Source of the DNA: Hydractinia symbiolongicarpus
Lineage: Eukaryota; Cnidaria; Hydrozoa; Anthoathecata; Hydractiniidae
Direction: 5' to 3'
NCBI RefSeq assembly: GCF_029227915.1
Contig: NC_079880.1
Location: 23,188,501-23,252,500 of the forward strand
DNA: 64,000 bases
Part shown: piece after piece, positions 50,050 through 62,684 of the stretch
How the letters are laid out: each line of letters starts with the position of its first letter
How positions within the stretch are numbered: the stretch's first letter is position 1
Position numbers and translations under genes: made by a program
The notes under the pieces: model-generated
Told to the model about the DNA's origin: nothing
The model's database searches: none
What the model saw: the letters and a program-made list of their open reading frames with translations, nothing else

Positions 50050-53000
50050 ATGGCGGTATGCATTAGAACAGAAGAAAAAGAGCATCAGTATGCACAACCA
50101 TGGGATGATTCGGATGTGATTTTAATTGTTGAAAACGACAAATTTCATGTGCATTCAAACATACTTGGTTTCGCTTCTTCAGTTTTTAAAACGATGCTGT
50201 CATCTGAGTTTAAAGAAGGAAAGGAAAAGGTGATTAATTTTCCAGGGAAAAGTAAAGTATCAGTTTTAATATTATTAAATCTGATTTATCCATTTGATTT
50301 TACAATAACAGGTGATATTTTGCACTTCTTTTTTTAACATAACAAATTTAATACATTATCTTATATATTAATTCCCTTGCGTGAGTAAAACTGTGAGTCC
50401 ACGACACGGAAATCACGGGTCACTTTCTTATGACGTGGCTGTACGCTAAAATTTAACTAAAAAGATTAGGGATGTACTTCATAGAAATCGCACATAAGCT
50501 GTAAATAAATAACCCGCTGCTAATAACGATATAAATATATATACCCTTATGCCAAAAAACTCTATGTTAGCATATATATATAGGTATCGCTACATATGAA
50601 ACGGTATTAGATATTCACAAAGCATACGGACTGTTAAATGAAGTTCCCAGCATAAAACGGAAGTTGTGTTTACGAAAAAGATGACTGTTCTTTTTGAGTA
50701 TTCTCTACTCTTTCATTCAAAATAAATCTTTAAAAAAACATTTGAAGAAGAGCATGGTTTTATAAATTAATCATAGCAAGGTTCTGTAAGGTTTTTTCAT
50801 GTTTTATTTTCAGTTTTGATTATATTATTGTTGCCAGACATGTTTTATAGCTAGCATCATAAAAAGCCAACCACCACCAACAATTAGCTAGCTAGCTAGG
50901 AATATATATATATATATATGTAGCCATGTTCTTTCAAGGCGATTAGAAGCTCACATTATACATAATAACAAATTCATTAACACGTCGGTTCAGAAGGGTT
51001 GTATGGAGAAAGTCCCAGGATGCTGGGAACACATGTCAATGGTTTGGTCTGCACTTAAAGAGGCCCGGGCCAACAAATCACACCTTGCAAATATATGGCT
51101 GGATATTGCAAATGCATATCCTTCAATTCCACACAAGCTTATATTTTTTGCACTGGAAAGGTATGGAGTCCCTCAGAGTTGGATATCATTCATTAAGTCA
51201 TACTACGTTGGTTTATATAGCAAATCGTTTTCTTTGTCTGCACCAAGCAACTGGCACAAGCATATGCGAGGTATTTTTGCAGGTTGCACTCTTTCCATCA
51301 TTTTGTTTCTTGCTGGTATAAACATTATTCTTGAATACACTATTGCCGCACCGGCCCCAAATTATATTACTTCTAAAAACGTGCCCCTTCCTTTAGTCAG
51401 AGCTTTTATGGATGATATCAACCTAATGTCATCCTCTGTCTGTGGAGCTCAAAGCCTCCTTTCCAGGTGCGTCACTGCTTTAAAATGGGCTGGCATGAGT
51501 TTTTGCCCTCGTAAGTCAAGGAGCATAATCCTTATAAAAGGTAGATCTGTAAACTCCACACCTTTTTCTGTGTCTCACATCTCGTCACAAACCGACTTCT
51601 CTTCATTCATCCCGTCAATCCATTCATCGCCAGTTCGTTTTCTCGGTCGCATTATTGATGGTACGATTTCAGATGCTAAAGCAATCGACGAGCTAGATAA
51701 TAAGCTAATAACCGGTCTTACAATCATAAACGGTTCGTGTTTCAAAGGGACCCAAAAACTATGGATTTTGCAAAACCTTCTAATTCCTCGAATCCAATGG
51801 CCAATTCTTATTTATGAAGTTCCAATATCTCGGGTTACAAGGCTGGAGCAGAAGATATCAACTTTCATTAGAAAATGGCTATCTCTGCACAATTCCACGT
51901 CAAATATTTGCCTATATAGCTCCTGCTCGCCTTGTCCAATGCCAATTAAGAGCTTGACGTCATTGCTTACATGCTCTAAAATAAGTGGTCATTTACTTTT
52001 ACGCGACTCCAAAGATCCTCTTGTGTCTAACAGTGCACCTACTTTGAAAGTTGGCATGTGGAAAGTGGACAACGCAGTAAGAACAGCAGAGGCAGAGGTG
52101 AAAATAAAGTCAGTCGTGGGAACTCCCCAGTATGGAAAAGCAGGCCCAGGGATCAACAAATCTTTCAAAATTCCGATTTCAAAACAGTGCTATGCGTATC
52201 GTAAATTAATATCGAACACAGCTAAAGATATCGATGAGGAAGGCAACATGGGTAGAGCATTGCAGTTGCAAGTGCAGGGTCAGTGGACGAGATGGGAAAA
52301 TTACACAAAAAACGATCTATCTTGGAAGTCCATTTTTGCCATGTCCCCACACTTGCTTTCCTTCTGTCTTGCTTCTACTTACGATGTTCTTCCCTCACCT
52401 AGCAATTTAAAGCGCTGGAACGTTTGTACTGAATCTGCTTGTGCCTTATGTTCCAAACAAGTATGTACAACAGCGCATGTTTTAGGCGCTTGCAAGGTTG
52501 CTCTATCACAAGGAAGGTTCACTTTCCGACACGATGCTGTGCTTCGCGGGCTCCTGTTAAGTCTACAGCGTTTTTCATCTGAAGTTGTCCCGGAAACGAA
52601 AAAGCACCTTAAAGTGTCATTTGTAAAAGCAGGTAGCTATTCCTCCGCTAAAAGATCAAAACCAACTGGTCTATTCCACCATGCTAGTGACTGGGTGATG
52701 TTAGCAGATCTGAATGAAGGATTTGTGTTTCCTGGCCATATTGCGATCACATCCCTCAGGCCAGACATTGTAATATACTCAAATTGTTCTAAGCGCATCA
52801 TCATTATTGAACTTACTTGTCCTTGTGAGGAAAACATGGGATCCTGGCATTCCACCAAGCTTTCCAAATACTTCCCTTTGGTCGAGGTAATACGTAGCAA
52901 CGGGTGGTTTCCGCATCTTTTTGCAGTAGAAGTGGGTGCTAGGGGCTACTCTTCAAGGTCTCTAACTTGCTGTCTAAAAAGCCTCGGTTTCGCTAGCAAA

Positions 53001-56000
53001 TCTGCGTTTTTAACCGCCCGCAAGCTTGGCGATATAAGCATGAAAGCATCCTTTTGCATTTGGATTGCACGAGACTCACCACATTGGTCACAAGATCTTA
53101 CGCACTGCAGTCCGCCAACATTGTCACGACCAAAGGATAGTATACCTCATGAAAAATCCTCGTCTGTTACCAAATCCATTAAAAGTCCATCTTCAGCCAT
53201 CTCTGACATGCCAAACCCACGGAACACCATAACCTTAGCCAGGAACTTAAACAAAAGGTGAGCATCGTTCACGCTGGTTTGATAAACAAGGGGAACACAT
53301 GCTACGCAAACTCCATTTTGCAAGCATTAACGGTTCTTCCAAGACTTTGGTCTCAATTACCATCAGAGTCCTCTTTGTCATCTCCTCTAGTAAAGTCTAT
53401 AGTCCTAAATATGTCACTACTGAATCGTTCTCGTTCACCAATTGATCCTTCCAATTTCTTACGAGCACTGCAAAACAGAATGCATGCTCTTAACAATAAC
53501 GCGTTTTATCACAATCACCAACAAGATGTGCCCGAGATCCTTCAAGTTGTTTTTGACGAAATTATTGGATCTTCCCCTTTGGTTGACAATCTACTGTCTG
53601 TAACGGTGACCACAACAACGTCATGCAACTCCTGTTGTTTCTCCACTTCCAGAGAGCAAAAGGATTCAATTTTAATTTTACCAACGTGTAAGTCAATAGC
53701 AGACTCTTTTAACAAATTTTTACAACCTCAAGAACTTCTAGGTGACAACAAGTGGTTCTGCCCCCAGTGTTCATCGCATCAAGAGGCCACAATTGAAACT
53801 CAGATTTCTAATTGCGGCGACTTCCTTGTTGTACAATTGTTAAGATACACATCAGTAAATGGGTCTTCTTTTAAAGACAACAAGTTAGTCAATTGCTTGC
53901 CTAAAAAACATCATGTCTTAAAGGTAGCATCTCACCCAACTGACGATGTGTCTTTCAACAACAAGTATAACTTGGTTGCTACCATTAACCACTCAGGTAC
54001 ATTAAAAGCAGGTCATTACTGGGCCTTCATTAAGGACCAACAAAACACCTGGTTCAAATGCAACGATCGCTGTATTTCTCAAGTAGACACATTCCACTTG
54101 AATAATTCTTCGTCATACATACTTTTCTTTTCCAGAAGTTAGCTTATTTGTATGTCACACAACAAATGGGGGAGGGAATCCATGACCCTAGCGGTTTTAT
54201 TTACCCCAGCTGATTTATGTTGGTCAGTGCACCGTGAAAACGGAGTTTGCTCACTTCTCTCTTTTTATAGAGACAATGTAAGAAGCACAGCAAGGGGGCT
54301 TGATATCATATCTTGTCTTTGGGTTTAACGATCCCACTTATTACCCCAGTCCAGTAGGGAGGCAGAGTTTGCTCACTTTGCTTTCAGGATTGACAATCCT
54401 GCTGCCCTTAGTCATTTTAGAAGAAGCTTTGCAAGGGGGTTACATTTTCTTATCTGGTCTTCGTGGTGTTACGCCCACGCATATAACCCCAGTTATGACA
54501 GGCTGGTACTGTCATTAGGCAGGTCCACAGCAACAATTATCTGTGTAAGGCTGAGTGTTGGAGCTCCATAACACATGTGGAAAGCTACAGCCAGGGTCAC
54601 AAGTCCTGGCGCGCAGATAGTTGTTTGCTTCTTAAACACATTCTCTAAAGAATAATTTTAAATTTATCCGTTTAAGGATATTCACGTTATGATAAGTTTT
54701 ATTTATCTCATTTGTACCTATTCAATTCATTTTGAATTGCTTTAATATTTATTTTTTAGTGTTGTGTTCTGTCGCTGTTGTATTTTTCTGCCTTTTACGG
54801 TCAATGTTTTTAGGAAATCCTTGCAAAAAGGGGGATTTTGCTTTTTTGAAAAATCTCTAGAGGGTTGCAACCTCTAACTATAGTAGAACCAGCTGTCATT
54901 AGACAAGAAATATCATTACAGCTAGCTGTTTTGTCACCTCATCATCAATCATTAAGTGACTAGCTATTAGCTACTGTAGCTAGCTAATGCTAGCTTTAAA
55001 CTAAAGATTCCCAGTATATATATTCCCACAAAACCCATCAAACGTTATTAACCCTGAAGACTTTAAACATTTTCCTGTTTTTTTTTGGTTTGCGAAGTTC
55101 TTTTCCTCCAAATATTCTGAAAATAAAGTTCAGAAATTACTTATTTTTAAAATGTAAATATAATTTGTTTCAAATTGTGGTTTTGACATTTTCATGTAAG
55201 AATTTGTGGGCAAAAACCTTAATTAGCATGCTAAAAGAACTGACTTTTCTTAATTTAGAATTACTAAACACAACCATTTTCTTACATTTAGTGTAAACTT
55301 TTGTGCGTATGGCTTATATTTAATACACCAAAAGAGCTACTTTGTTGATTTCAATTTTATACTCTTTGTAAGCTATTTTTTTCTTCTTTTTGACATTTTG
55401 AATTAACTTATTGTTGTAGAAGGCATATAATATACATGCATATAAAAAAATGGAATTTTGCAAATTTCTGTTTTACCACTCAATTTTTACATTTTATAAG
55501 TTATTTGGAACAGAATGGTATGAAATAGACCAAAATACCTGATCTTAGTTGTTTTTATTTTACAGGCTGTGTCTGTGAAACTTTAAGGGGAACATTTGGT
55601 GTGACATATACTGATAGAACTGATTTTTGTTGTGTTAGATGTTATATCTGAACCTTTTTGACATTTTATGTTAATTTTGCGTAAGGACCATATATATATA
55701 CACAGAAGAAGAATTCAATTTTACACCTTGCAAGCTTTGTTTTTCTATATTTTGTATAAATTCTTACTGGGGAGGACTCGGTGCAATATATCGAAATGAC
55801 TGATCCTTCTCGATTTAAATTTGATGTGTTCTAAATCGTATATAGTTTTGGAAATTTTGTGTAAGATTTAATGGGTAGATGCAATATGTCAAAAAAACTT
55901 TTTTTGTTGAATCAGAAGCACTCCCTACAACCATTCTTTTTTTTACAGTTTGTGAAGCTTTTGTGAGGAAAGAGTGTATGCAATATTATCGAAATAACTG

Positions 56001-59000
56001 ATTTTTGTTGCAAACTGTCTTTCTTAGGCATTTTGGATTAAAATATTGTTTTAGAGGGCATATGCAGTAGATATATGTACCGAAATAATTAAATTTTGCA
56101 AACTTTGATTTTGTCGTTACCTCTCATTTTTTACATTTTGATTAAACTTTTGTGGGAGACCGTCGGTATGCGAAGGACCAAGAGATTTTAGTATTATTAT
56201 TTTTGATTAAACTTTTGTGGGAGACCGTCGGTATGCGAAGGACCAAGAGATTTTAGTATTATTTAGAATTTGTATTTTGTGTTGCAAAATTGGTGCAAAA
56301 ATTGACATAAAATGAACTTATATACAGATTGATTGCTGTTGTTTAACATGACTCATTATGACTTATATATATATTTTATGAAAATTTGTGACAGAATACT
56401 ATGTGAGATTTGAAATTTTGTTTACTTTATTGATGGTAAAACAGCATGCAAATTGCTAAAAGGACTTTATTAATTTTAGATTTAAACACCGTTTTTTGTT
56501 GGCATTTTATCTAAAGTTTGGTGAGGAAGGACCATATGCATTATATCAAAAAACGTTTTATTGCAATATAATTTAACCTTGCAATCCCTTTGTAACACCT
56601 TAGATAAAAATTTCTACTTAGGCAAAATTTATTGTTTATTTTTCGCATTTTGTGTCAACCTTTGGCAGGGTTTGCAATAAACTAACTGATTTTAACATAT
56701 ACAATGAGAGAGATTTGTGTTTGACATTGATCAGCTTTTTTGTATATATGTGGCGTTTTGAGTGGTTGAAATTTTATGGGTGAGATGTATGTTCAAATGC
56801 TTTTAAAACCCTTTTTCCGAATAATTTTCGCATTTGTCAGATGGTCAGAGCAAGTAATTTTAGTAGATTTAGATTTTAAACGTCACATACATACTGCAGT
56901 TGTTGAAAATCTTTAATTTTTTTGGTCATTTATATAATAATGCAGATGTAAGATGCGCACTGCTGTATTGTTTGTTTTTTGATGGACATATATCTGCTAC
57001 ATAAATTAAATGGAATACAGTGGATTCTTCCACGGGAAACAGCTAGTATACATTATATACATTACTCTGTTGTTGTAATAACTTCAGTCAAAACAGAATT
57101 TTGAGTTATTCATTGCTGCGTTTTTTTCCACACATAATCTATAGCTCCAAAGTAAAGAAATAACACTAAACATTGCAGCCTTTAACTCTTTCCGGTTTTA
57201 CCCTCAAATTTTAGCTACACCGCAAGCACTGACAAAAAACGATACAATTGACTTTTTTTCTTGAAAGTTTAATATTTTATGCAGCTAGAACGGGCTAAAC
57301 AGCCATATGACAAACCTGGGGAACTTGAAAGAGTCACAAAGTTTCATAGCTTTAAACGTCTGGGAAAAGTTAAGCAATTCTGTTGCACAAAACTCAGTAG
57401 TCAATAATGTAAATGCAAATTGAATATTGCTTAGAAATATTTTCTTTGGCAAAAATTAAGGGAAAATTATTTTAGTCATGGAAAATTCTAGGAAAGTGAA
57501 AAAAGAATATTATTGCAGTGTCTTGAAAACTTGTTAGCTGCAAATATTTTTATATTTTTTTAATTCACGCATACAGTGAAAACTTTTAAAAGAATAACAT
57601 AAGTCTGGTTCTTTACCGTAATATCTCTTTAGGAATTAAAATATACATTTCCATTACACTTTGATTTTGCCAGAAAAAAATCTCAAAAATACTCAATGGT
57701 TTAAAGAAGTCAAATTCCAAAGAAGTTATAAATTTTGCTGTACTAATTTTGGTGAATGACCGTTTTTTATAATTGTTTCTAAACTTAATTTTTCCCATTT
57801 GGTCCAAAATAACTGCTTGTGAAATTTTTTCTTATGGACAGTGTAAACTACGGTTATGATTCCTTGCTGTGTCGCTGCGTATAATTTCAATCTTTCAGTA
57901 TTTCGAAAGTGGAAATTTAAATGGATAAACATCGTTAGAACAATTAAAATAGCTGGTTTTATTTGTCGATGTTAGAAAACCTGTCGAGAGGAGTACATCT
58001 CCCAGTGAAAACAGGAACATGCCAGTGATGTCGCACTAATGTTGCTTCCAAGTTGCAAATAGAATCGCGACAACGTTGTTTCGTGACGTTGTTACAACGT
58101 TACTTTGTGACGTTGTTACAACGTTACTTTGCGACGTTGTTACAACGTTGCTTTCGTACCCTGCTTGCACTATTCACAGCATGCGGATGGCGTTGCTACA
58201 ACGTCATAATACCCTGAAAGTAACCGTTAACAACGCCAGACTCAAACATGACGTTGCAACAACGTCGAAAAACCTGGTACGTAATCCATACGGTGTTTAT
58301 AGGTAATCTTAACAAATGAATGACGAAAAACTTTGAATAATATCAATCTTTATAAAACTTTATAAAAAATATACACATAAATATTACATACATATATACA
58401 GTAAATTGTTATATTATTATGGTTAACTACATTGAAATATATTGTGGAATCAATGTAAAGACTTTATAACTCACTGAGCACTGTGAAAAATAAATACAGA
58501 ACGTATACAAGTAAAAAAACTGTAGACACTTTTTAAAAAGAATGCATCAAAAAAAAGAGGTAAACGAGGATCGATGTGCACTAGTAATGACGTGCAATAG
58601 TTTCTCGATTTTGTAGTTTCAAAAATGACATCACGTGGTCGCATTATACAAATCACGAATTGTCAAGGCTACACATATGGCTTCAAAAACTTGCGATTAT
58701 TATAAATATATTGTTGTACATTGATTCATGGATTTAAGGTGATTAACATCCCCCGTGCAATCCATGCTAGCATGAAAGTGAGAATGATAACAATGATGTG
58801 TGACAGTGCTTATGAGATTTTTGATAAAGAAAGTTCGAACCTCCCTGATTAAAACACTTTTTAATTTACGCAAATGTTAAAAAACAAACAATAAAAAATC
58901 TACAAGAAATTTAATGAATGATAAAATCAAATCAATTTGGTGGGTTCATGACATCTTCTTGAGCAATTCTTCCGTTGCCGCTATCCCGGTCTGGATCATA

Positions 59001-59657
59001 CTTCAATATCGCTATCATTTATTTTTCTATTTCGGCGCCATTCCTACGTATCAACGTATCAACTATCATTATCATTGCTATGAAGTTAAGGGTTATATCG
59101 TCATGTATAAACATTTTTGTCGCTTTTTAGCCAATGATTGCTACAGATTTCTTGTATTACTCAAAAATAGCAAACTGTTTATACCTTTTTAATAATCTCA
59201 ACATTTGAATGTTTGATGTAATTAATATTTAGATTTCTCCTGCTGTGAATCACTACTCGAGTTAGCAAGGGAATATGACATAAAAGGAATAATGCTGTTG
59301 GTTGACGACTTTCTCACTTTTCAAGTTAAATGTTCATTTGATATTCTGAAAATGGCTGATTCGTTTGATTTAACAAAAACACTGAAAAAACATGTCGAGT
59401 ACTATGGCGAAACAAAATATACAAAAAAAGATACCTTTAGTAATTTCGTTTTCGCTAACCAGGATTGGGGCGAGATCTCACAGAAAACAAGGCTGCATAT
59501 TTTGTACAAGAAAACAAAAAAATTTAATTATGGTAAATATGTCAAACTGCATTGTGACAGCAAACTTTGCGATCATGTTCTGCCTGTATCACCACATGAA
59601 GTGGTTTCTCTTGTTGAAGCAATAGAAGCTTTCGGAAAAATGTATGAGTCAGCTTAG
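50050..59657 (+). CDS. BTB-domain protein, cluster copy F
   Basis: Exon 1 50050-50311 and exon 2 59233-59657 join GT-AG at phase 1 to give 228 residues. The BTB core reads SDVILIVENDKFHVHSNIL, FASSVFKTMLSSEFKEG and LLNLIYPFDF. Exon 2 reads LLELAREYDIKGIMLLVDDF, KTLKKHVEYY and a tail with HCDSKLCDH, ending AIEAFGKMYESA. The 8.9-kb intron contains a whole 3' portion of a non-LTR retrotransposon, a degenerate satellite and palindromic repeats, so efficient splicing is not certain. Pairing of these exons rests on order, phase and the absence of other exons between. An acceptor-like TTTAG lies 38 bases before the ATG. Function as for the family; an adaptor role is inferred. Confidence 0.75.
51003..53261 (+). 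CDS. Reverse transcriptase with restriction-like endonuclease (LINE ORF)
   Basis: 752 codons from the first ATG; the frame is open upstream to about 50915, so the ATG is only the first one in a truncated protein. Domains in order: RT motif A IWLDIANAYPS (Asp34), motif B RGIFAGCTLS (~89-98), motif C AFMDDINLM (Asp137-Asp138, an FMDD variant of YxDD), thumb, then a CCHC knuckle CALC...H....C (from ~480), RHD (~500) and a restriction-like endonuclease core RPDIVIYS...IIIIELTCP (Pro587-Asp588, Glu603). This layout fits the R2/NeSL/HERO-like group of site-specific or early-branching LINEs, which nick target DNA with the endonuclease and prime reverse transcription from it. The stop TGA (53259-53261) overlaps the next frame. 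Confidence 0.88.
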   Translation: MEKVPGCWEHMSMVWSALKEARANKSHLANIWLDIANAYPSIPHKLIFFALERYGVPQSWISFIKSYYVGLYSKSFSLSAPSNWHKHMRGIFAGCTLSIILFLAGINIILEYTIAAPAPNYITSKNVPLPLVRAFMDDINLMSSSVCGAQSLLSRCVTALKWAGMSFCPRKSRSIILIKGRSVNSTPFSVSHISSQTDFSSFIPSIHSSPVRFLGRIIDGTISDAKAIDELDNKLITGLTIINGSCFKGTQKLWILQNLLIPRIQWPILIYEVPISRVTRLEQKISTFIRKWLSLHNSTSNICLYSSCSPCPMPIKSLTSLLTCSKISGHLLLRDSKDPLVSNSAPTLKVGMWKVDNAVRTAEAEVKIKSVVGTPQYGKAGPGINKSFKIPISKQCYAYRKLISNTAKDIDEEGNMGRALQLQVQGQWTRWENYTKNDLSWKSIFAMSPHLLSFCLASTYDVLPSPSNLKRWNVCTESACALCSKQVCTTAHVLGACKVALSQGRFTFRHDAVLRGLLLSLQRFSSEVVPETKKHLKVSFVKAGSYSSAKRSKPTGLFHHASDWVMLADLNEGFVFPGHIAITSLRPDIVIYSNCSKRIIIIELTCPCEENMGSWHSTKLSKYFPLVEVIRSNGWFPHLFAVEVGARGYSSRSLTCCLKSLGFASKSAFLTARKLGDISMKASFCIWIARDSPHWSQDLTHCSPPTLSRPKDSIPHEKSSSVTKSIKSPSSAISDMPNPRNTITLARNLNKR
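53258..54142 (+). CDS. Ubiquitin-specific protease (USP) frame of the retrotransposon
   Basis: 294 codons counted from GTG 53258; there is no ATG at the start and the frame is open back to 53207. It has a complete USP catalytic layout: Cys box GLINKGNTCYANSILQAL (Cys15), QQDVPEILQVVFDEI, two zinc-binding pairs (CNSC and CPQC), then the His box INHSGTLKAGHYWAFIKD (His253) and WFKCNDR (Asp270). USPs cleave ubiquitin from proteins; here the substrate is unknown. The frame is -1 relative to the RT frame and overlaps it by four bases, so it is probably expressed by frameshifting or reinitiation as part of the element. A captured host USP gene is the alternative origin, but no intron is visible and the frame sits exactly at the RT stop. 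Confidence 0.88.
   Translation: MSIVHAGLINKGNTCYANSILQALTVLPRLWSQLPSESSLSSPLVKSIVLNMSLLNRSRSPIDPSNFLRALQNRMHALNNNAFYHNHQQDVPEILQVVFDEIIGSSPLVDNLLSVTVTTTTSCNSCCFSTSREQKDSILILPTCKSIADSFNKFLQPQELLGDNKWFCPQCSSHQEATIETQISNCGDFLVVQLLRYTSVNGSSFKDNKLVNCLPKKHHVLKVASHPTDDVSFNNKYNLVATINHSGTLKAGHYWAFIKDQQNTWFKCNDRCISQVDTFHLNNSSSYILFFSRS
54243..54500. repeat. 122-base repeat in the retrotransposon 3' UTR
   Basis: GAGTTTGCTCACTT occurs at 54243 and 54365, each followed at similar distance by AGAAGC, GCAAGGGGG, a TCTT-rich stretch and ACCCCAGT. A third, weaker ACCCCAG-containing piece precedes them near 54205. Confidence 0.7.
55040..56900. repeat. Degenerate ~100-bp satellite-like array
   Basis: A loose pattern recurs many times: ACATTTTG-type start, then AACTTTTGTGGG, a GTATGCAATAT-type piece, TCGAAATAACTGATTTTTGTTG and TTGCAAACTTTG. 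Clear instances are at about 55775, 55960, 56060, 56140 and 56520. A nearly exact 65-base tandem duplication is embedded at 56136-56265. It lies in the intron of BTB copy F. Confidence 0.65.
57011..57046 (+). mobile_element. Possible Helitron-like 3' end (weak)
   Basis: The hairpin GTGGA-TTCT-TCCAC (57020-57033) is followed nine bases later by CTAG and a T. The phrase resembles the stronger candidate at 62052-62083 (GTGGATTTCCCCACGGG...CTAG). Probably a decayed relative. Confidence 0.3.
57047..58066. other. Intron DNA of BTB copy F, nothing recognised
   Basis: AT-rich sequence between repeats. Overlapping minus-strand frames at 57613-57932 have no motif I recognise. Confidence 0.45.
58067..58265. 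repeat. Array of ACGTTGT-T-ACAACGT palindromes
   Basis: Three exact copies at 58086, 58110 and 58134 (24-base period). Variants follow at 58190 (GCGTTGCTACAACGT) and 58251 (ACGTTGCAACAACGT), and a half-copy lies near 58067. The frame reading CDVVTTLL repeats across it is an artefact of the repeat. Confidence 0.92.
58730..58800 (+). mobile_element. Second CATGCTAGCATG-containing retroposon tail
   Basis: CATGCTAGCATG at 58763-58774 is followed by AAAGTGAGAATGATAACAATGATG, a diverged version of the sequence after the same palindrome at 18643-18654. Probably another copy of the same repeat family with a decayed GAT tail. Confidence 0.4.
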
Positions 59658-61986
<2,329 letters not shown>

Positions 61987-62083
61987 ACGCAACGTAGCTT
62001 AGCTGCGCAAGTAGCGAGACAGACGCAATGCGGTATAAAAAGGACGGGCGAGCCCGTGGATTTCCCCACGGGCCACCGACTAG
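61987..62083 (+). mobile_element. Helitron-like 3' terminus next to the microsatellite
   Basis: Hairpin GCCCGTGG-ATTTCC-CCACGGGC (62052-62073), six bases, then CTAG (62080-62083) and T. A GC-rich hairpin shortly before a CTRR end with insertion before T is the usual Helitron 3' signature. The upstream piece (CACGCAACGTAGCTTAGC...) and perhaps the TCTG tract would belong to a short non-autonomous copy; the 5' TC end is not defined. Confidence 0.5.
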
Positions 62084-62684
62084 TTTAATATAAAAAACAT
62101 ATTTCTGTATTGTTATCCGTCCTTTTTGTTAGGTCTATTGCAACTCAGTCCTTAATTTCACTTGACATATTTAAGTGCACCACTGAATGGAGTGGTTACT
62201 TTTGTTGAAAAATGCTTTACTAAGTAGCCGTAAGAAGGCAATTAAATACCTCTAAAAACATTTTTATTTATTCATGTTCTACAATTCTAACACTGTGCCT
62301 ATTTCCCTATTCTATTTTCTTCGGCTTTATCGTAAAACGATATGTAATATATTGTGTATCATTCACCTTATGTGATAAATATTTGGTAATGTTGTTTTTG
62401 TGCTGTGTTTGTGATATTTATGTGTTTCGTTTCTATTGGAAATTTTTGGTTAAATGATCACGTATTTGTATAGATAAGTACACATTTTCTGAACTTTAGA
62501 CGCCACGCCTAAAAGTTTTTACGCTGTTAAGATACAGAGAAAGTTACTCTAACTATTACATTCTTTACAAACTTTCGTGTGACTCTGATAGAACTTTATT
62601 TTCGCAAAATTTGTTATACTATACTACTGTTATGCTTTATATTTAGATATAGAAAAAATATACTATTCTCAAATTGTTAAAAGA
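62084..62684. other. 5' flank of BTB copy G
   Basis: About 62440-62684 resembles the flanks before copies D and F. An acceptor-like TTTAG is at 62645-62646. No other feature is seen. Confidence 0.5.

Larger units (their letters stand above)
50915..54650 (+). mobile_element. 5'-truncated RLE-type non-LTR retrotransposon carrying a deubiquitinase
   Basis: Coding sequence starts abruptly inside the reverse transcriptase right after an (AT)n run at 50900-50919: CSHVLSRRLEAHII, then SVQKGC, is in frame with the long ORF. Two overlapping frames (51003-53261 and 53258-54142) are followed by about 500 bases of 3' UTR containing a 122-base repeat. The missing 5' part (N-terminus and RT fingers) is typical of incomplete reverse transcription. 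Both frames are free of stops, so the insertion is young or under constraint. No target duplication was found by eye; the 3' border is approximate. Confidence 0.8.

Noticed and set aside
51085-51321. Second frame within the reverse transcriptase
   Set aside because: Out-of-frame shadow of the RT domain.
58076-58306. Frame with CDVVTTLL repeats
   Set aside because: Translation of the palindromic array.
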